Source: Thiothrix subterranea
Lineage (GTDB): Bacteria; Pseudomonadota; Gammaproteobacteria; Thiotrichales; Thiotrichaceae
Assembly: GCF_016772315.1 (NCBI RefSeq)
Contig: NZ_CP053482.1
Location: 3,467,501 to 3,531,500 of the forward strand
Direction: 5' to 3'
Length of the DNA: 64,000 nt
The notes under the pieces were generated by a model that worked only from the letters and a program-made list of their open reading frames with translations, made no database searches and was not told the origin of the DNA. A program made the translations under genes and the position numbers. This document shows, in pieces, positions 35,965-45,427 of this stretch (its first letter is position 1; the number at the start of each line of letters is the position of its first letter).

Positions 35965-36715
35965 GTGGAGTTTTATTGCGGCGATTTTCTTCTATCTCTA
36001 TCTACCGATTGCGATTCTGGTCATCAATTCCTTCAACGCCTCCAAATACGGCTACGAATGGCAAGGCTTCACGTGGAAATGGTATGGCAAGTTATTTGAA
36101 AATGAGGCGCTTACCCAAGCTTTTCTAAATTCCTTGCTAGTGGCAAGTCTGGCGGCAACCGCTGCCACGTTCATTGGGACGCTAATGGCATTGGCGTTAC
36201 ACCGCTACCGTTTTCCCTTGAAAGCAACTGCCAGTGGCTTATTATTTATTGTGATGATGTCACCGGATATTGTGCTGGCGATTACTTTTCTGGTGATTTT
36301 CATTGCTCTGGGGATTCAACTGGGGTTCTGGTCGTTGCTGATTGCGCACATTACGTTTTGCCTGCCGTTTGTGGTGATTACGGTGTATGCGCAGCTCAAA
36401 GGCTTTGATAAATATTTGCTGGAAGCCGCGCAAGACTTGGGCGCAAGCGAAGGGCGTATTTTTCGGCTGATTATTTTGCCATTGGTATTCCCGGCAATTG
36501 TGGCTGGGTGGTTATTAAGCTTTACCCTGTCGCTTGATGATGTAATCATCAGTTCATTCGTGACGGGGCCTAGCTTTGAAATCCTGCCGATTCGGGTGTT
36601 TTCAATGGTAAAAGTTGGCGTGTCGCCCGAAGTGAACGTATTAGCGACCTTGTTACTGGCGATTTCGCTGGTCTTAGTCACCCTATCGACCTTATTGCTC
36701 AGGAGAAAGCACTGA
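35948..36715 (+). CDS. potC: Polyamine ABC transporter permease PotC
   Basis: This 255-residue permease (start ATG 35948 or adjacent ATG 35951) overlaps potB. Six TM helices are visible, beginning with WSFIAAIFFYLYLPIAILVI. The PotC hallmark is FNASKYGYEWQGFTWKWYGK. The EAA loop is [23 protein letters not shown]. The late SLDDVIISSFVTGPSFEILP is conserved in the family. It is followed by potD 1 nt after its stop. Confidence 0.95.
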   Translation: MMKVFKWSFIAAIFFYLYLPIAILVINSFNASKYGYEWQGFTWKWYGKLFENEALTQAFLNSLLVASLAATAATFIGTLMALALHRYRFPLKATASGLLFIVMMSPDIVLAITFLVIFIALGIQLGFWSLLIAHITFCLPFVVITVYAQLKGFDKYLLEAAQDLGASEGRIFRLIILPLVFPAIVAGWLLSFTLSLDDVIISSFVTGPSFEILPIRVFSMVKVGVSPEVNVLATLLLAISLVLVTLSTLLLRRKH

Positions 36716-36716
36716 C

Positions 36717-37748
36717 ATGAAATCAACCTCCCTGTTCGCAACCTTGTTGCTGTTGACGGCGACCGCGCTGCACGCTGAAGAAAAACTCGTGGTGTATAAC
36801 TGGGCAGAATACATCCCCGAAACTGCGCTGGAAGAATTCGAGAAAGAAACCGGCATCAAGGTTGAGTATTCCACCTATGAAAACAATGAGGTGATGTATT
36901 CCAAACTCAAGCTGCAAAAAGGCGTGGGTTACGACATCGTGGTGCCGTCCAGTTATTTGGTGGCGAAAATGAGCCGCGAAGGTTTGTTACAAAAACTCGA
37001 TAAAACCAAGCTGACTAACCTGAAAAATTTGTCAGCGGACTTGCTGGATAAGCCTTATGACCCCGGCAATGAATACAGCATTCCTTACCTGTGGGGCAGC
37101 ACCGGCATTGGCGTGAATGGCAAAGAAATCGACTCCTCGACCATCACCTCGTGGGCAGATTTGTGGGATGAAAAGTGGAAGGGCAAGTTATTGCTGACCG
37201 ACGATGTGCGCGAAGTCTTCCACATGGCGCTGAAAAAGAACGGCTTTTCCACTAACTCCACCAACCCGGATGAAATCAAAGTCGCTTACGAAGACCTGCA
37301 AAAGCTAATGCCGAATGTGTTGGTTTTCAATGCAGATGCACCCCGTGAACCGTTTTTGGCAGGTGATGTGAATCTCGGCATGATCTGGAGCGGCGAAGTC
37401 ACAATGGCACAGCAGGAAAATCCCGACATTGAATACATTTTTCCGAAAGAAGGCGCGGGTTTTTGGGTGGATAGTTTCGTGATTCCGGCAGGTGCCAGCA
37501 ATGCCGATAACGCCCACAAATTTATCGACTACATGTTACGCCCCGAAGTCGGGCAGCAAGTGGTGGAAGAGCTGGGCTACAGCACCCCGAATATCGCGGT
37601 AAAAGAATTGTTGGATGAAGACACCAGCAGCAACCCAGTGATTTTCCCCTCAGCAGCAGACGTTGCCAAGGGCGAATTCCAAAACGACATCGGCGACGCC
37701 ATGAAGCTGTACGACGGCTACTGGGAAAAGCTGAAGACAGGGAAGTAA
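36717..37748 (+). CDS. potD: Periplasmic spermidine/putrescine-binding protein PotD
   Basis: This is a 343-residue solute-binding protein with signal peptide SLFATLLLLTATALHA. The mature start KLVVYNWAEYIPETALEEFE is the polyamine-binding family signature, and the GSTGIGVNGKEID and MIWSGEVTMAQQ segments line the ligand cleft in PotD and PotF. AGGAG lies 12 nt before the ATG. It is the last gene of potABCD. A palindromic repeat copy follows within 15 bp. Confidence 0.95.
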   Translation: MKSTSLFATLLLLTATALHAEEKLVVYNWAEYIPETALEEFEKETGIKVEYSTYENNEVMYSKLKLQKGVGYDIVVPSSYLVAKMSREGLLQKLDKTKLTNLKNLSADLLDKPYDPGNEYSIPYLWGSTGIGVNGKEIDSSTITSWADLWDEKWKGKLLLTDDVREVFHMALKKNGFSTNSTNPDEIKVAYEDLQKLMPNVLVFNADAPREPFLAGDVNLGMIWSGEVTMAQQENPDIEYIFPKEGAGFWVDSFVIPAGASNADNAHKFIDYMLRPEVGQQVVEELGYSTPNIAVKELLDEDTSSNPVIFPSAADVAKGEFQNDIGDAMKLYDGYWEKLKTGK

Positions 37749-37760
37749 GCAATCTCTTAG

Positions 37761-37800
37761 CCCTTCGCCCCTTGAGGGAGAGGGGTTGGGGTGAGGGGTT
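37761..37800. repeat. Palindromic repeat of the PSPSRGEG family, intergenic
   Basis: The copy lies between the convergent potD and rnt genes. Its core CCCCTTGAGGGAGAGGGG is like the copies in the RND pump gene. It may double as a transcript-end hairpin. Confidence 0.75.
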
Positions 37801-37803
37801 TCC

Positions 37804-38445
37804 CTAATTCTCGACCGCTTTAAACGCCGCATCTAGCGTTTGCCAAGTATTCACAAAATGGCAAAATAAATCCGCTGTTTTTTCAGCATCATACACGGCT
37901 GAATGTGCAGATTCGGCATCCCACCCCATGCCTGCGGCTTGCGCCAGTCGCGCCAATACCGTTTGCCCGTACATCACCGCTCCCAATGAAACCGTATCCA
38001 GCGTGCTAAACGGGTGGAACGGATTGCGCGTGGCTTTAATGCGGTCAGAAGCGGCGTGAACAAAGTTCAAGTCAAACGGCGCATTATGCCCGACCAAAAT
38101 GGCACGGTTGCAGCGGTTGAGCTTCACTTCTTTGCGGATTACTTTAAAGAATTCTTCCATCGCTTTCGGCTCAGGCACTGCCATGCGCAGTGGGCTGAAG
38201 GGCTTGATGCCGTTCACTTCCAGCGATTTGGGATCCATATTGGCATTGGGGAAGGGTTCGATGTGCCAATTGAACGTGCGGTGGCGCGATAGCTCACCTT
38301 TTTCGTCGATGCGCAACACCACGGCTGCCAGTTCCAGCAACGCATCCTTGCGGCAATCAAAGCCGCCTGTTTCCACGTCTACCACTACAGGGAGAAAGCC
38401 ACGGAAACGTCCGGCAATGGGGATTATATCTATATCATCTGTCAT
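37804..38445 (-). CDS. rnt: Ribonuclease T
   Basis: This is a 213-residue DEDDh 3'-5' exonuclease that trims tRNA and rRNA 3' ends and turns over the tRNA CCA terminus. The acidic catalytic residues are in PVVVDVETGGFD (Exo I), ILVGHNAPFDLNFV (Exo II) and AHSAVYDAEKTADLF (Exo III, H-x4-D). E. coli RNase T has 215 residues, a close length match. It is convergent with potD and divergent from aceE. Confidence 0.95.
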   Translation of the reverse strand: MTDDIDIIPIAGRFRGFLPVVVDVETGGFDCRKDALLELAAVVLRIDEKGELSRHRTFNWHIEPFPNANMDPKSLEVNGIKPFSPLRMAVPEPKAMEEFFKVIRKEVKLNRCNRAILVGHNAPFDLNFVHAASDRIKATRNPFHPFSTLDTVSLGAVMYGQTVLARLAQAAGMGWDAESAHSAVYDAEKTADLFCHFVNTWQTLDAAFKAVEN

Positions 38446-38517
38446 AACGAGAGCTTAACGGAACTGATAGAAAATGCCTACAAAAGATTTTAAAAATTAT
38501 TTCTTTGCTACAAGTAT

Positions 38518-38545
38518 TTGAAAATTTAGCTTTTATTTTTATATG
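38518..38545 (+). promoter_or_regulatory. Possible promoter of the pyruvate dehydrogenase operon
   Basis: TTGAAA (38518-38523) and TATATG (38540-38545) are spaced 16 bp apart in the AT-rich 207-bp gap before aceE. No clear PdhR-type palindrome is seen. The match is modest. Confidence 0.3.
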
Positions 38546-38652
38546 AACTTTTTCTTCAAAAGCATGTCGGTCTGTGTTATCTTTCTTGTCCATCTGGAAT
38601 GCTCCTGCCATTTGGCTTACCAGATTTACTGCTGGAAGAAAGAGGATGAAAA

Positions 38653-41310
38653 ATGAATAAATCATTACAAGATATTGATTTTCAAGAAACTCATGAATGG
38701 ATTGAGTCACTTGAAGCTGTCATCGAAACTGAAGGTGTGGAACGCGCACATTTTCTATTGCAAGAGCTGATTGCTACCGCCCGTCAAAATGGTGCGAATT
38801 TGCCGTACTCCGCGAATACCGCCTACATTAATACGATTCCCCCGCATAAAGAAAGCTATACCCCCGGCAAGCCCGCGATTGAAGCGCGTTTGCGCTCCTA
38901 CATTCGCTGGAATGCGGCGGCAATGGTAGTACGCGCCAACCGCGAAAGCCCGGAATTGGGCGGGCATATTGCCACTTTCGCTTCTGCTGCCACCTTGTAT
39001 GACGTGGGCATGAACCACTTCTGGCACGCACCTTCCCCGCAACACGGCGGCGACTTGCTGTATATCCAAGGTCACGCCGCACCGGGGATGTATGCACGTT
39101 CCTTCCTCGAAGGCCGTTTTACCGAAACCGATCTTGATGGTTTCCGTCAGGAAGTCGATGGTGGCGGTTTGTCATCGTATCCGCACCCGTGGTTGATGCC
39201 AGATTATTGGCAGTTCCCGACCGTTTCAATGGGTTTGGGGCCGATCAAGTCGATCTACCAAGCACGTTTCATGAAATACCTGCAAGACCGCAAGTTGGCA
39301 GAAACCGCTAACCGTAAAGTCTGGGCATTCGTCGGTGACGGTGAAACTGACGAACCGGAAACCCTCGGCGCAATTTCCTTGGGTGGACGCGAAAAACTCG
39401 ATAACCTCGTGTGGGTCGTGAACTGCAACCTGCAACGTCTCGACGGCCCGGTACGCGGCAACGGTAAAATCGTGCAGGAACTCGAAGCGGTATTCCGTGG
39501 CGCAGGCTGGAACGTGATCAAAGTGCTGTGGGGTTCGTATTGGGATCCACTCCTCGCCAAAGATAAAGACGGCATCCTCAAAGATCGCATGATGGAGGCG
39601 GTCGATGGCGAATACCAGAATTACAAATCCAAAGACGGCAAATACGTGCGCGAAAACTTCTTTGGCAAATACCCTGAGCTGAAAGAAATGGTCGCGAAAA
39701 TGAGCGACGCGGACATCTGGCGTTTAAACCGTGGCGGTCACGATCCGCACAAAGTTTATGCGGCTTACCATGCAGCCGTGAATCACACCGGACAACCGAC
39801 CGTTATCCTTGCGCACACCGTGAAAGGTTACGGCATGGGTTCGGCGGGCGAAGGCCAGAACCGTACCCACTCACAGAAAAAGCTGAGTGGCGACGAAATG
39901 ATTGCCTACAAAAACCGCTTCAATATCCCGTTGAGCGATGCGGATGCGGCAGAAGCCAAATATTACCGCCCCGACCCGAACGGCGAAGAAATGCAGTACA
40001 TGCTGGAACGCCGCAAAGCCTTGGGTGGTTTTCTGCCACAACGCCAAACCCACGCGACTCCGCTGAAAGTACCGGATATTTCGATTTTCCAACCGCTGCT
40101 GGAAAGCACGGGCGACCGCGAAATGTCTACCACGATGGTGTTTGTGCGTTTGCTGACCTTGTTGGCGCGTGACAAAAACATGGGTAAAAACGTCGTGCCG
40201 ATTGTGCCGGACGAGGCGCGTACTTTCGGGATGGAAGGCATGTTCCGCCAGATGGGGATTTACTCCTCGGTTGGGCAATTGTACGAGCCACAGGATAAAG
40301 ATCAGGTCATGTTCTACAAAGAGGACAAGACTGGGCAGATTCTGGAAGAAGGCATTAATGAAGCGGGCGCGTTTTCGTCATGGATTGCAGCAGCTACGGC
40401 GTACAGCACCCACGGCGTAAACATGGTGCCGTTCTACATTTACTACTCGATGTTTGGTTTCCAACGCATTGGTGATTTGGCGTGGGCAGCGGGTGATTCG
40501 CGTGCGCGTGGCTTCCTGATTGGTGGCACTGCCGGTAGAACCACACTGGCGGGTGAAGGTTTGCAACATCAGGATGGGCATGGGCTGATTCAGGCGGGTT
40601 TGATTCCGAACTGCTTGTCTTACGATCCAACCTTCTCCTACGAACTTGCGGTTATTATCCAGAACGGCCTGAAACGCATGTATCAGGATCAGGAAGATGT
40701 GTACTACTACATCACTGCGATGAACGAAAACTACACGCATCCTGCCATGCCAGCCGGTGTCGAAGACGGCATCGTGAAAGGCATGTACTTGTTCAGTGGC
40801 GGCGGCAAAAAGCGCAAAAAAGTGCAACTGATGGGGTCAGGCACGATCTTGCGCGAAGTGATCGCCGCAGCAGAAATGCTCGACAAGGAATGGGGCGTGG
40901 ATGCGAATGTGTGGAGTGTGACCAGTTTCAACGAACTGGCGCGGGAAGCGCGTGATTGTGACCGCTGGAATATGTTGCACCCACTGGATGACGCGAAAGT
41001 ACCGTATGTCACCCAAGCCTTGAAAGGGCAACGTGGCCCCGCGATTGCTGCCACCGACTACATCCGCCAATACCCTGACCAGATTCGTGCATGGCTGCCA
41101 ATGCCGTTCACCGTGTTGGGGACAGACGGTTTTGGGCGTAGCGATACCCGTGCGCAATTGCGTAAACATTTCGAGGTGAACCGTCATTACATCGTGATTG
41201 CTGCACTGAAAGCGTTGGTGGATGAAAAATCCCTGCCAGCCGCTGATTTGGTGAAAGCGATGGAAAAATACGGCATTAACCCTGAAAAACCTAACCCACG
41301 TCTGGCATAA
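38653..41310 (+). CDS. aceE: Pyruvate dehydrogenase E1 component
   Basis: This 885-residue homodimeric E1 (E. coli AceE has 887) decarboxylates pyruvate with thiamine diphosphate and reductively acetylates the lipoyl group of E2. The ThDP-binding motif begins at [15 protein letters not shown] (GDG) and continues to [20 protein letters not shown]. The inner-loop EVEGxxH-type motifs and [17 protein letters not shown] are conserved. The central pyrimidine domain includes [19 protein letters not shown]. It heads the operon aceE-aceF-lipoyl-lpdA, with GAGGA 6 nt before the start. Confidence 0.97.
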   Translation: MNKSLQDIDFQETHEWIESLEAVIETEGVERAHFLLQELIATARQNGANLPYSANTAYINTIPPHKESYTPGKPAIEARLRSYIRWNAAAMVVRANRESPELGGHIATFASAATLYDVGMNHFWHAPSPQHGGDLLYIQGHAAPGMYARSFLEGRFTETDLDGFRQEVDGGGLSSYPHPWLMPDYWQFPTVSMGLGPIKSIYQARFMKYLQDRKLAETANRKVWAFVGDGETDEPETLGAISLGGREKLDNLVWVVNCNLQRLDGPVRGNGKIVQELEAVFRGAGWNVIKVLWGSYWDPLLAKDKDGILKDRMMEAVDGEYQNYKSKDGKYVRENFFGKYPELKEMVAKMSDADIWRLNRGGHDPHKVYAAYHAAVNHTGQPTVILAHTVKGYGMGSAGEGQNRTHSQKKLSGDEMIAYKNRFNIPLSDADAAEAKYYRPDPNGEEMQYMLERRKALGGFLPQRQTHATPLKVPDISIFQPLLESTGDREMSTTMVFVRLLTLLARDKNMGKNVVPIVPDEARTFGMEGMFRQMGIYSSVGQLYEPQDKDQVMFYKEDKTGQILEEGINEAGAFSSWIAAATAYSTHGVNMVPFYIYYSMFGFQRIGDLAWAAGDSRARGFLIGGTAGRTTLAGEGLQHQDGHGLIQAGLIPNCLSYDPTFSYELAVIIQNGLKRMYQDQEDVYYYITAMNENYTHPAMPAGVEDGIVKGMYLFSGGGKKRKKVQLMGSGTILREVIAAAEMLDKEWGVDANVWSVTSFNELAREARDCDRWNMLHPLDDAKVPYVTQALKGQRGPAIAATDYIRQYPDQIRAWLPMPFTVLGTDGFGRSDTRAQLRKHFEVNRHYIVIAALKALVDEKSLPAADLVKAMEKYGINPEKPNPRLA

Positions 41311-41321
41311 GGAGCGCGATC

Positions 41322-42665
41322 ATGGCAATCCAAGAAGTTTTAGTGCCAGACATTGGCAGCTTTAAAGATGTTGAAATCATTGAAGTATTGGTGAGCGTTG
41401 GCGACACCATCGCGGTTGAAGACTCGTTGATCACGATTGAATCCGACAAATCGTCGATGGAAATTCCATCGCCGGTCGCGGGCGTCATTAAAGAGCTGAA
41501 GGTGAAGGTGGGGGATCGGATTTCGGAAGGGAGTTTGGTGGTGATGATGGAGGTGGTAGAGGCAGCCGCTGGCGCGGCTGTTGCTTCGCAAGCCCCCCCA
41601 TCCCAGCCTTCCCCCGCAAGGGGGGAAGGGGCGAAGACAGCCTCCGAACCTGCTAAACCTGCACCTGTCCCAGCCGTCTTGTCCCCTTCACCCCTTGCGG
41701 GGGAAGGGTTAGGGAAGGGGGCTTCTTCCTCTTCAAAACTCGACTTCAGCAAAGCCTACGCCACCCCCTCAGTGCGCAAGTTTGCCCGCGAACTCGGCGC
41801 AGACTTGAACAAGGTCACAGGCTCAGGCCGCAAAGGGCGCATTACCCAAGATGACGTAAAAGCGTACATCAAAGACGTGATGAGCATGGGCGGTGTACCG
41901 GGCAGAAGTGCGGCGACTGGCAATACGCTGGGTGTAGCACCCATGCCGGACATTGATTTCAGCCAATGGGGTGCAATCGAAACCGTGCCGTTGTCGCGCA
42001 TCAATAAGCTGACGGGCGAATTCTTGCACCGCAACTGGGTACACATTCCGCACGTCACGCAGTTTGACCAAGCGGACATCACCGATCTGGAAACTTTCCG
42101 CAAGCAGTTGAATGAGGAAAATGCTAAGTCGGGGATGAAAATTACCCCGCTGGTGTTCATTATGAAAGCGGTGGTGGCGGGTTTGAAGGCTTACCCACGC
42201 TTCAATTCCTCGTTGGATGCGAAGGGCGAAAACTTGATCCGCAAAAGCTATTACAACGTCGGGGTGGCGGTGGATACGCCGGATGGACTGGTTGTGCCGG
42301 TGTTCCGTGATGTGGACAAAAAGTCGATTATGCAATTGTCCGAAGAGCTGAAAGAAATGTCGGCGAAGGCGCGTGACAAGAAGCTGAAACCGGCGGATAT
42401 GCAGGGCGGTTGCTTTTCGATTTCCAGCCTTGGCGGGATTGGGGGCACGAAATTTACCCCGATTGTGAATGCGCCGGAAGTGGCGATTTTGGGGGTTTCC
42501 AAGTCCGACATTCAGCCTGTGTGGAACGGTAAGGAATTCGTGCCGCGCTTGATGTTGCCGCTGTCGCTGTCGTATGACCATCGCGTGATTGATGGCGCGG
42601 ATGGCGCACGTTTCACCACTTACCTCGCCAAAATGCTGGGTGATATTCGGAGGTTGCTGGTATGA
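41322..42665 (+). CDS. aceF: Pyruvate dehydrogenase E2, dihydrolipoamide acetyltransferase
   Basis: This is a 447-residue E2 core subunit. It has one lipoyl domain (residues 1-80; lipoylated Lys in [13 protein letters not shown]), against three in E. coli AceF. A linker of about 60 residues follows, made largely of two palindromic repeat insertions ([12 protein letters not shown] and [13 protein letters not shown]). Then come the E1/E3-binding domain ([31 protein letters not shown]) and the catalytic domain with the active-site His and Asp in [20 protein letters not shown] precedes the start by 8 nt. The stop overlaps the next gene (ATGA). Confidence 0.96.
   Translation: MAIQEVLVPDIGSFKDVEIIEVLVSVGDTIAVEDSLITIESDKSSMEIPSPVAGVIKELKVKVGDRISEGSLVVMMEVVEAAAGAAVASQAPPSQPSPARGEGAKTASEPAKPAPVPAVLSPSPLAGEGLGKGASSSSKLDFSKAYATPSVRKFARELGADLNKVTGSGRKGRITQDDVKAYIKDVMSMGGVPGRSAATGNTLGVAPMPDIDFSQWGAIETVPLSRINKLTGEFLHRNWVHIPHVTQFDQADITDLETFRKQLNEENAKSGMKITPLVFIMKAVVAGLKAYPRFNSSLDAKGENLIRKSYYNVGVAVDTPDGLVVPVFRDVDKKSIMQLSEELKEMSAKARDKKLKPADMQGGCFSISSLGGIGGTKFTPIVNAPEVAILGVSKSDIQPVWNGKEFVPRLMLPLSLSYDHRVIDGADGARFTTYLAKMLGDIRRLLV
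41591..41721 (+). repeat. Two palindromic repeats in the aceF interdomain linker
   Basis: Copies at about 41591-41631 and 41682-41721 are in opposite orientation, separated by a 50-bp Pro/Ala-coding spacer. Both keep the aceF frame. The same paired arrangement recurs in the next gene. Confidence 0.8.
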
Positions 42666-43042
42666 GCAAGATTATCGAAGTCAAAGTCCCTGACATTGGC
42701 AGCTTCAAAGACGTTGAAATCATTGAAGTGTTGGTCGATGCCGGTTTCCAGATTGACGTGGAAGATTCGCTGATTACGATTGAGTCTGATAAGTCGTCGA
42801 TGGAAATTCCTAGCCCGCTGGCTGGCACGATTAAGCAGATGCTGGTGAAGGTGGGGGATCGGGTGTCGGAAGGGTCGGCGTTGCTGATGTTGGAGGTGGC
42901 GGAAGCGGAAGAATCCCCCCATCCCAGCCTTCCCCCGCAGGGGGGAAGGAGCAAGAGGCACTCCGTCCAATTCTTCTGTCTTGTCCCCTTCACCCCTTGC
43001 GGGGGAAGGGTTAGGGATGGGGGGAACAGGCGGAACGCCTGA
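42662..43042 (+). CDS. Lipoyl domain separated from Lpd by a frame break
   Basis: The first 80 of 126 residues form a complete lipoyl domain nearly identical in plan to that of aceF ([18 protein letters not shown], lipoylated Lys in [13 protein letters not shown]). After [10 protein letters not shown] the frame enters a palindromic repeat and reads nonsense-like repeat sequence to TGA 43040-43042. In many proteobacteria this domain is the N-terminus of a lipoyl-Lpd fusion. Here Lpd continues in the +1 frame. Either the fusion gene has been split by small indels in the repeat, or two proteins are now made. A homopolymer sequencing error is also possible. Confidence 0.75.
   Translation: MSKIIEVKVPDIGSFKDVEIIEVLVDAGFQIDVEDSLITIESDKSSMEIPSPLAGTIKQMLVKVGDRVSEGSALLMLEVAEAEESPHPSLPPQGGRSKRHSVQFFCLVPFTPCGGRVRDGGNRRNA
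42914..43024 (+). repeat. Two palindromic repeats at the lipoyl/Lpd junction
   Basis: Copies at about 42914-42951 and 42983-43024 are in opposite orientation, as in aceF. Compared with the aceF pair, the first copy has one C fewer in the leading C-run and one A fewer at the centre (GCAGGGGGG, not GCAAGGGGGG). These two missing bases account exactly for the frame change. Confidence 0.8.
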
Positions 43043-44450
43043 TCTTGAAACCGAACTCGTCGTTCTAGGCTCTGGTCCCGGCGGGTACACCGCTGCGTTC
43101 CGCGCCGCTGACCTTGGCAAAAAAGTGGTGCTGATCGAACGTTACCCCAACATTGGCGGCGTATGCCTCAACGTCGGTTGCATCCCCTCGAAAGCGTTAT
43201 TGCACACGGCAGAAGTGATCAACGAGGCGAAAGAGTTTGCCAAGCATGGCGTGAAGTTTGGAGAACCGGACATCGACCTTGATGCCGTGCGAGCGCATAA
43301 AAGCGATGTGGTCGGCAAGTTGACGACGGGTCTGAAAGGGCTGGCGAAACAGCGCAAAGTGCAAATCGTCCACGGCTACGGGCGTTTCACCTCGGCGCAT
43401 ACCATCGAAGTGGAAGCGGCGGATGGCAGCAAGCAGACGGTGAAGTTTGCGAATTGCATCATTGCCGCCGGTTCGCGGGTGACGAAATTGCCGTTTATTC
43501 CGTGGGACGATCCACGGGTGATGGATTCGACCGATGCGCTGGAATTGCCGGAAATCCCTAAGCGGATGCTGGTGGTGGGTGGTGGGATTATCGGGTTGGA
43601 AATGGCGACCGTTTACCATGCGCTCGGTGCAAAAATTACCGTGGTGGAACTCTCACCCGGTCTGATGCCCGGTGCGGATCGTGACATTGTGAAGCCCTTG
43701 CACAATCAGATTAAGGGGATGTACGAGGCCATCTACCTGAATACCAAAGTCACCGCGATTACGCCGACGGCAGAGGGTTTGGTGTGTGCGTTTGAGGGCA
43801 AAGGTGCGCCTGCGACGGATACATTTGACCGGGTGTTGGTGGCAATTGGGCGTTCGCCGAATGGTGGACTGATTGACGCGGGTAAGGCGGGGGTGTTTGC
43901 GGATACACGCGGCTTTATTCCGGTGGATAATCAGATGCGTACCAATGTGCCGCACATTTTTGCGATTGGCGACATTGTGGGACAGCCGATGCTGGCGCAC
44001 AAAGCCACGCACGAGGGCAAAGTCGCGGCGGAGGTGATTGCGGGGCATAAAGCCTATTTTGATGCGAAAGCGATTCCGTCGGTTGCTTACACTAACCCGG
44101 AAGTGGCGTGGATGGGCAAGACCGAAGAGCAGTGCCAAGCGGAAGGGATTGCGTATGAAAAAGGCGCGTTCCCTTGGGCAGCGAGTGGGCGGGCGTTGGC
44201 GATGGATGCCAGCAACGGGATTACCAAGGTGCTGTTTGATAAGGCAACGGGGCAACTGATTGGTGCGGGCATTGCGGGCAAGAATGCCGGTGAGCTGATT
44301 GCCGAGGCGGTGCTGGCGTTGGAAATGGGGGCGGATGCGCATGACATTGGCTTGACTATCCACCCGCATCCGACGCTTTCCGAGACGCTGAATTTTGCTT
44401 CGGAAGTGGCAGAGGGGACTTGCACGGATATTTACGCGCCGAAGAAGTAA
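43017..44450 (+). CDS. lpdA: Dihydrolipoyl dehydrogenase (E3)
   Basis: This flavoprotein reoxidises the dihydrolipoyl groups of the pyruvate dehydrogenase complex with NAD+. Motifs present are FAD-binding VLGSGPGGYTAAFRAADLG, redox-active disulfide GVCLNVGCIPSKALL, NAD-binding VVGGGIIGLEMATVYHALG, FAD motif FAIGDIVGQPMLAHKA, and the C-terminal active-site pair HPHPTLSE. The frame is open upstream from about 42903 through the repeat pair. ATG 43017 lies within the last repeat, right after GGGGGAAGGGTTAGGG, which could act as a ribosome binding site. From there the protein has 477 residues. Confidence 0.93.
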   Translation: MGGTGGTPDLETELVVLGSGPGGYTAAFRAADLGKKVVLIERYPNIGGVCLNVGCIPSKALLHTAEVINEAKEFAKHGVKFGEPDIDLDAVRAHKSDVVGKLTTGLKGLAKQRKVQIVHGYGRFTSAHTIEVEAADGSKQTVKFANCIIAAGSRVTKLPFIPWDDPRVMDSTDALELPEIPKRMLVVGGGIIGLEMATVYHALGAKITVVELSPGLMPGADRDIVKPLHNQIKGMYEAIYLNTKVTAITPTAEGLVCAFEGKGAPATDTFDRVLVAIGRSPNGGLIDAGKAGVFADTRGFIPVDNQMRTNVPHIFAIGDIVGQPMLAHKATHEGKVAAEVIAGHKAYFDAKAIPSVAYTNPEVAWMGKTEEQCQAEGIAYEKGAFPWAASGRALAMDASNGITKVLFDKATGQLIGAGIAGKNAGELIAEAVLALEMGADAHDIGLTIHPHPTLSETLNFASEVAEGTCTDIYAPKK

Positions 44451-44491
44451 CCCCCCATCCCCAGCCCTTACCCCCGCAAGGGGGGAAGGGA
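44451..44491. repeat. Palindromic repeat after lpdA
   Basis: A copy of the same family begins directly after the lpdA TAA, with core CCCCCGCAAGGGGGGAAGGG. Confidence 0.75.
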
Positions 44492-44544
44492 GTAAGAGAG
44501 AGAGATTTTGAGTTTGACTCCTCACGTAAGTGAGAAACCGGTTG

Positions 44545-44577
44545 GCGGCTCGCTTGAACAACGAGCCGCTTTTTTTT
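44545..44577 (+). terminator. Intrinsic terminator of the aceEF-lpdA operon
   Basis: A perfect 8-bp stem (GCGGCTCG and CGAGCCGC) with a 9-nt loop is followed by eight T residues. Confidence 0.92.
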
Positions 44578-44581
44578 GCGG

Positions 44582-45421
44582 TTATTTTTGTGCGCTGACA
44601 CCCATCAGGTGTTCGACTTTTTGCACGTTTTTGAAGCCTGCTGCTTTGAGGCGGTGGATAACGCCATCGACAAAGCTGCTGCCTTTTTTGACGACGTGCG
44701 GATTGCCGGTGTAGTGAAAGAGTCGTCCGTCGCGGCGTAGCACTCGGAAGATTTCGCGGTAGAATTCTTCGCTGTATAGCTCTCCAGCGAGGGAAAAACG
44801 CGGGGGGTCGTGAATGACCGCATCAAAGGAAGCCGCAGGCAGGGTGCTTATTAGCTCGTAGCTGCTGCCTTGGTGTTGCACGATTCCCGTTTGCTTCAAG
44901 TCGTTTGACCAAGGGTTTAGCGCACGTAACCCCATGACTTCTGGGCTTAGTTCGATGCTGAGTACTTCGCTTGCGCCTAGGCGGTGGGCAGCGATGGCGG
45001 CGTAGCCTAAGCCGCTACAGCAATCCAGCACTTTGTCACCCTTGCGCACGGCTTGTTGAGCCATCTCGGAAGCACTGGTAAAGGGGTCGGTTCCCTTGGA
45101 AATGTGCATTTTGACACCGCTAATTTCTAGCAGCGGTGCGCCAGCGGTGGGAACGAGCTTGTAGTAGCCTGTGCTACGGTCTTCCAAGGGAGTCATTGCG
45201 CCATCGCGACAGAGGTAGATCCGTTGGGTCTTTTTGATGATGCTTTTGAGGGTGTCGATGGAGAGTTGATTGTCTGCGTCGAGCACTAGACTTTGATCAT
45301 TTAGGGCAAAATCTTGTTCGGAAAGATTCAGGTCGGTGGAAAGCCGGACGAGGGGAAGCCCTGCGGCGATGGCATCCAACGCTTGTTTGGCGTTGTCTGT
45401 GTGGAGGTAGTAGTTGGGCAT
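44582..45421 (-). CDS. Class I SAM-dependent methyltransferase, MnmC-like fold
   Basis: This is a 279-residue protein. The C-terminal two thirds is a Rossmann methyltransferase: motif I VLDCCSGLGYAAIAAHRLG, acidic motif II VLSIELSPE, motif IV VIHDPPRFSLAG and a C-terminal beta strand (VQKVEHLMGVSAQK). The DPPR motif resembles enzymes that act on RNA or small-molecule amines. The N-terminal 90 residues (YYLHTDNAKQALDAIAAGLP) are a separate domain I do not recognise. It stands alone, between the pdh terminator and the VapBC pair. The substrate is unknown. Confidence 0.8.
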   Translation of the reverse strand: MPNYYLHTDNAKQALDAIAAGLPLVRLSTDLNLSEQDFALNDQSLVLDADNQLSIDTLKSIIKKTQRIYLCRDGAMTPLEDRSTGYYKLVPTAGAPLLEISGVKMHISKGTDPFTSASEMAQQAVRKGDKVLDCCSGLGYAAIAAHRLGASEVLSIELSPEVMGLRALNPWSNDLKQTGIVQHQGSSYELISTLPAASFDAVIHDPPRFSLAGELYSEEFYREIFRVLRRDGRLFHYTGNPHVVKKGSSFVDGVIHRLKAAGFKNVQKVEHLMGVSAQK

Positions 45422-45427
45422 AAATCG

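Noticed and set aside
38435-38710. 91-codon open frame overlapping the rnt-aceE gap on the - strand
   Set aside because: It overlaps the aceE start and the probable promoter, is low-complexity Lys/Phe-rich from AT-rich DNA, and has no clear ribosome binding site.
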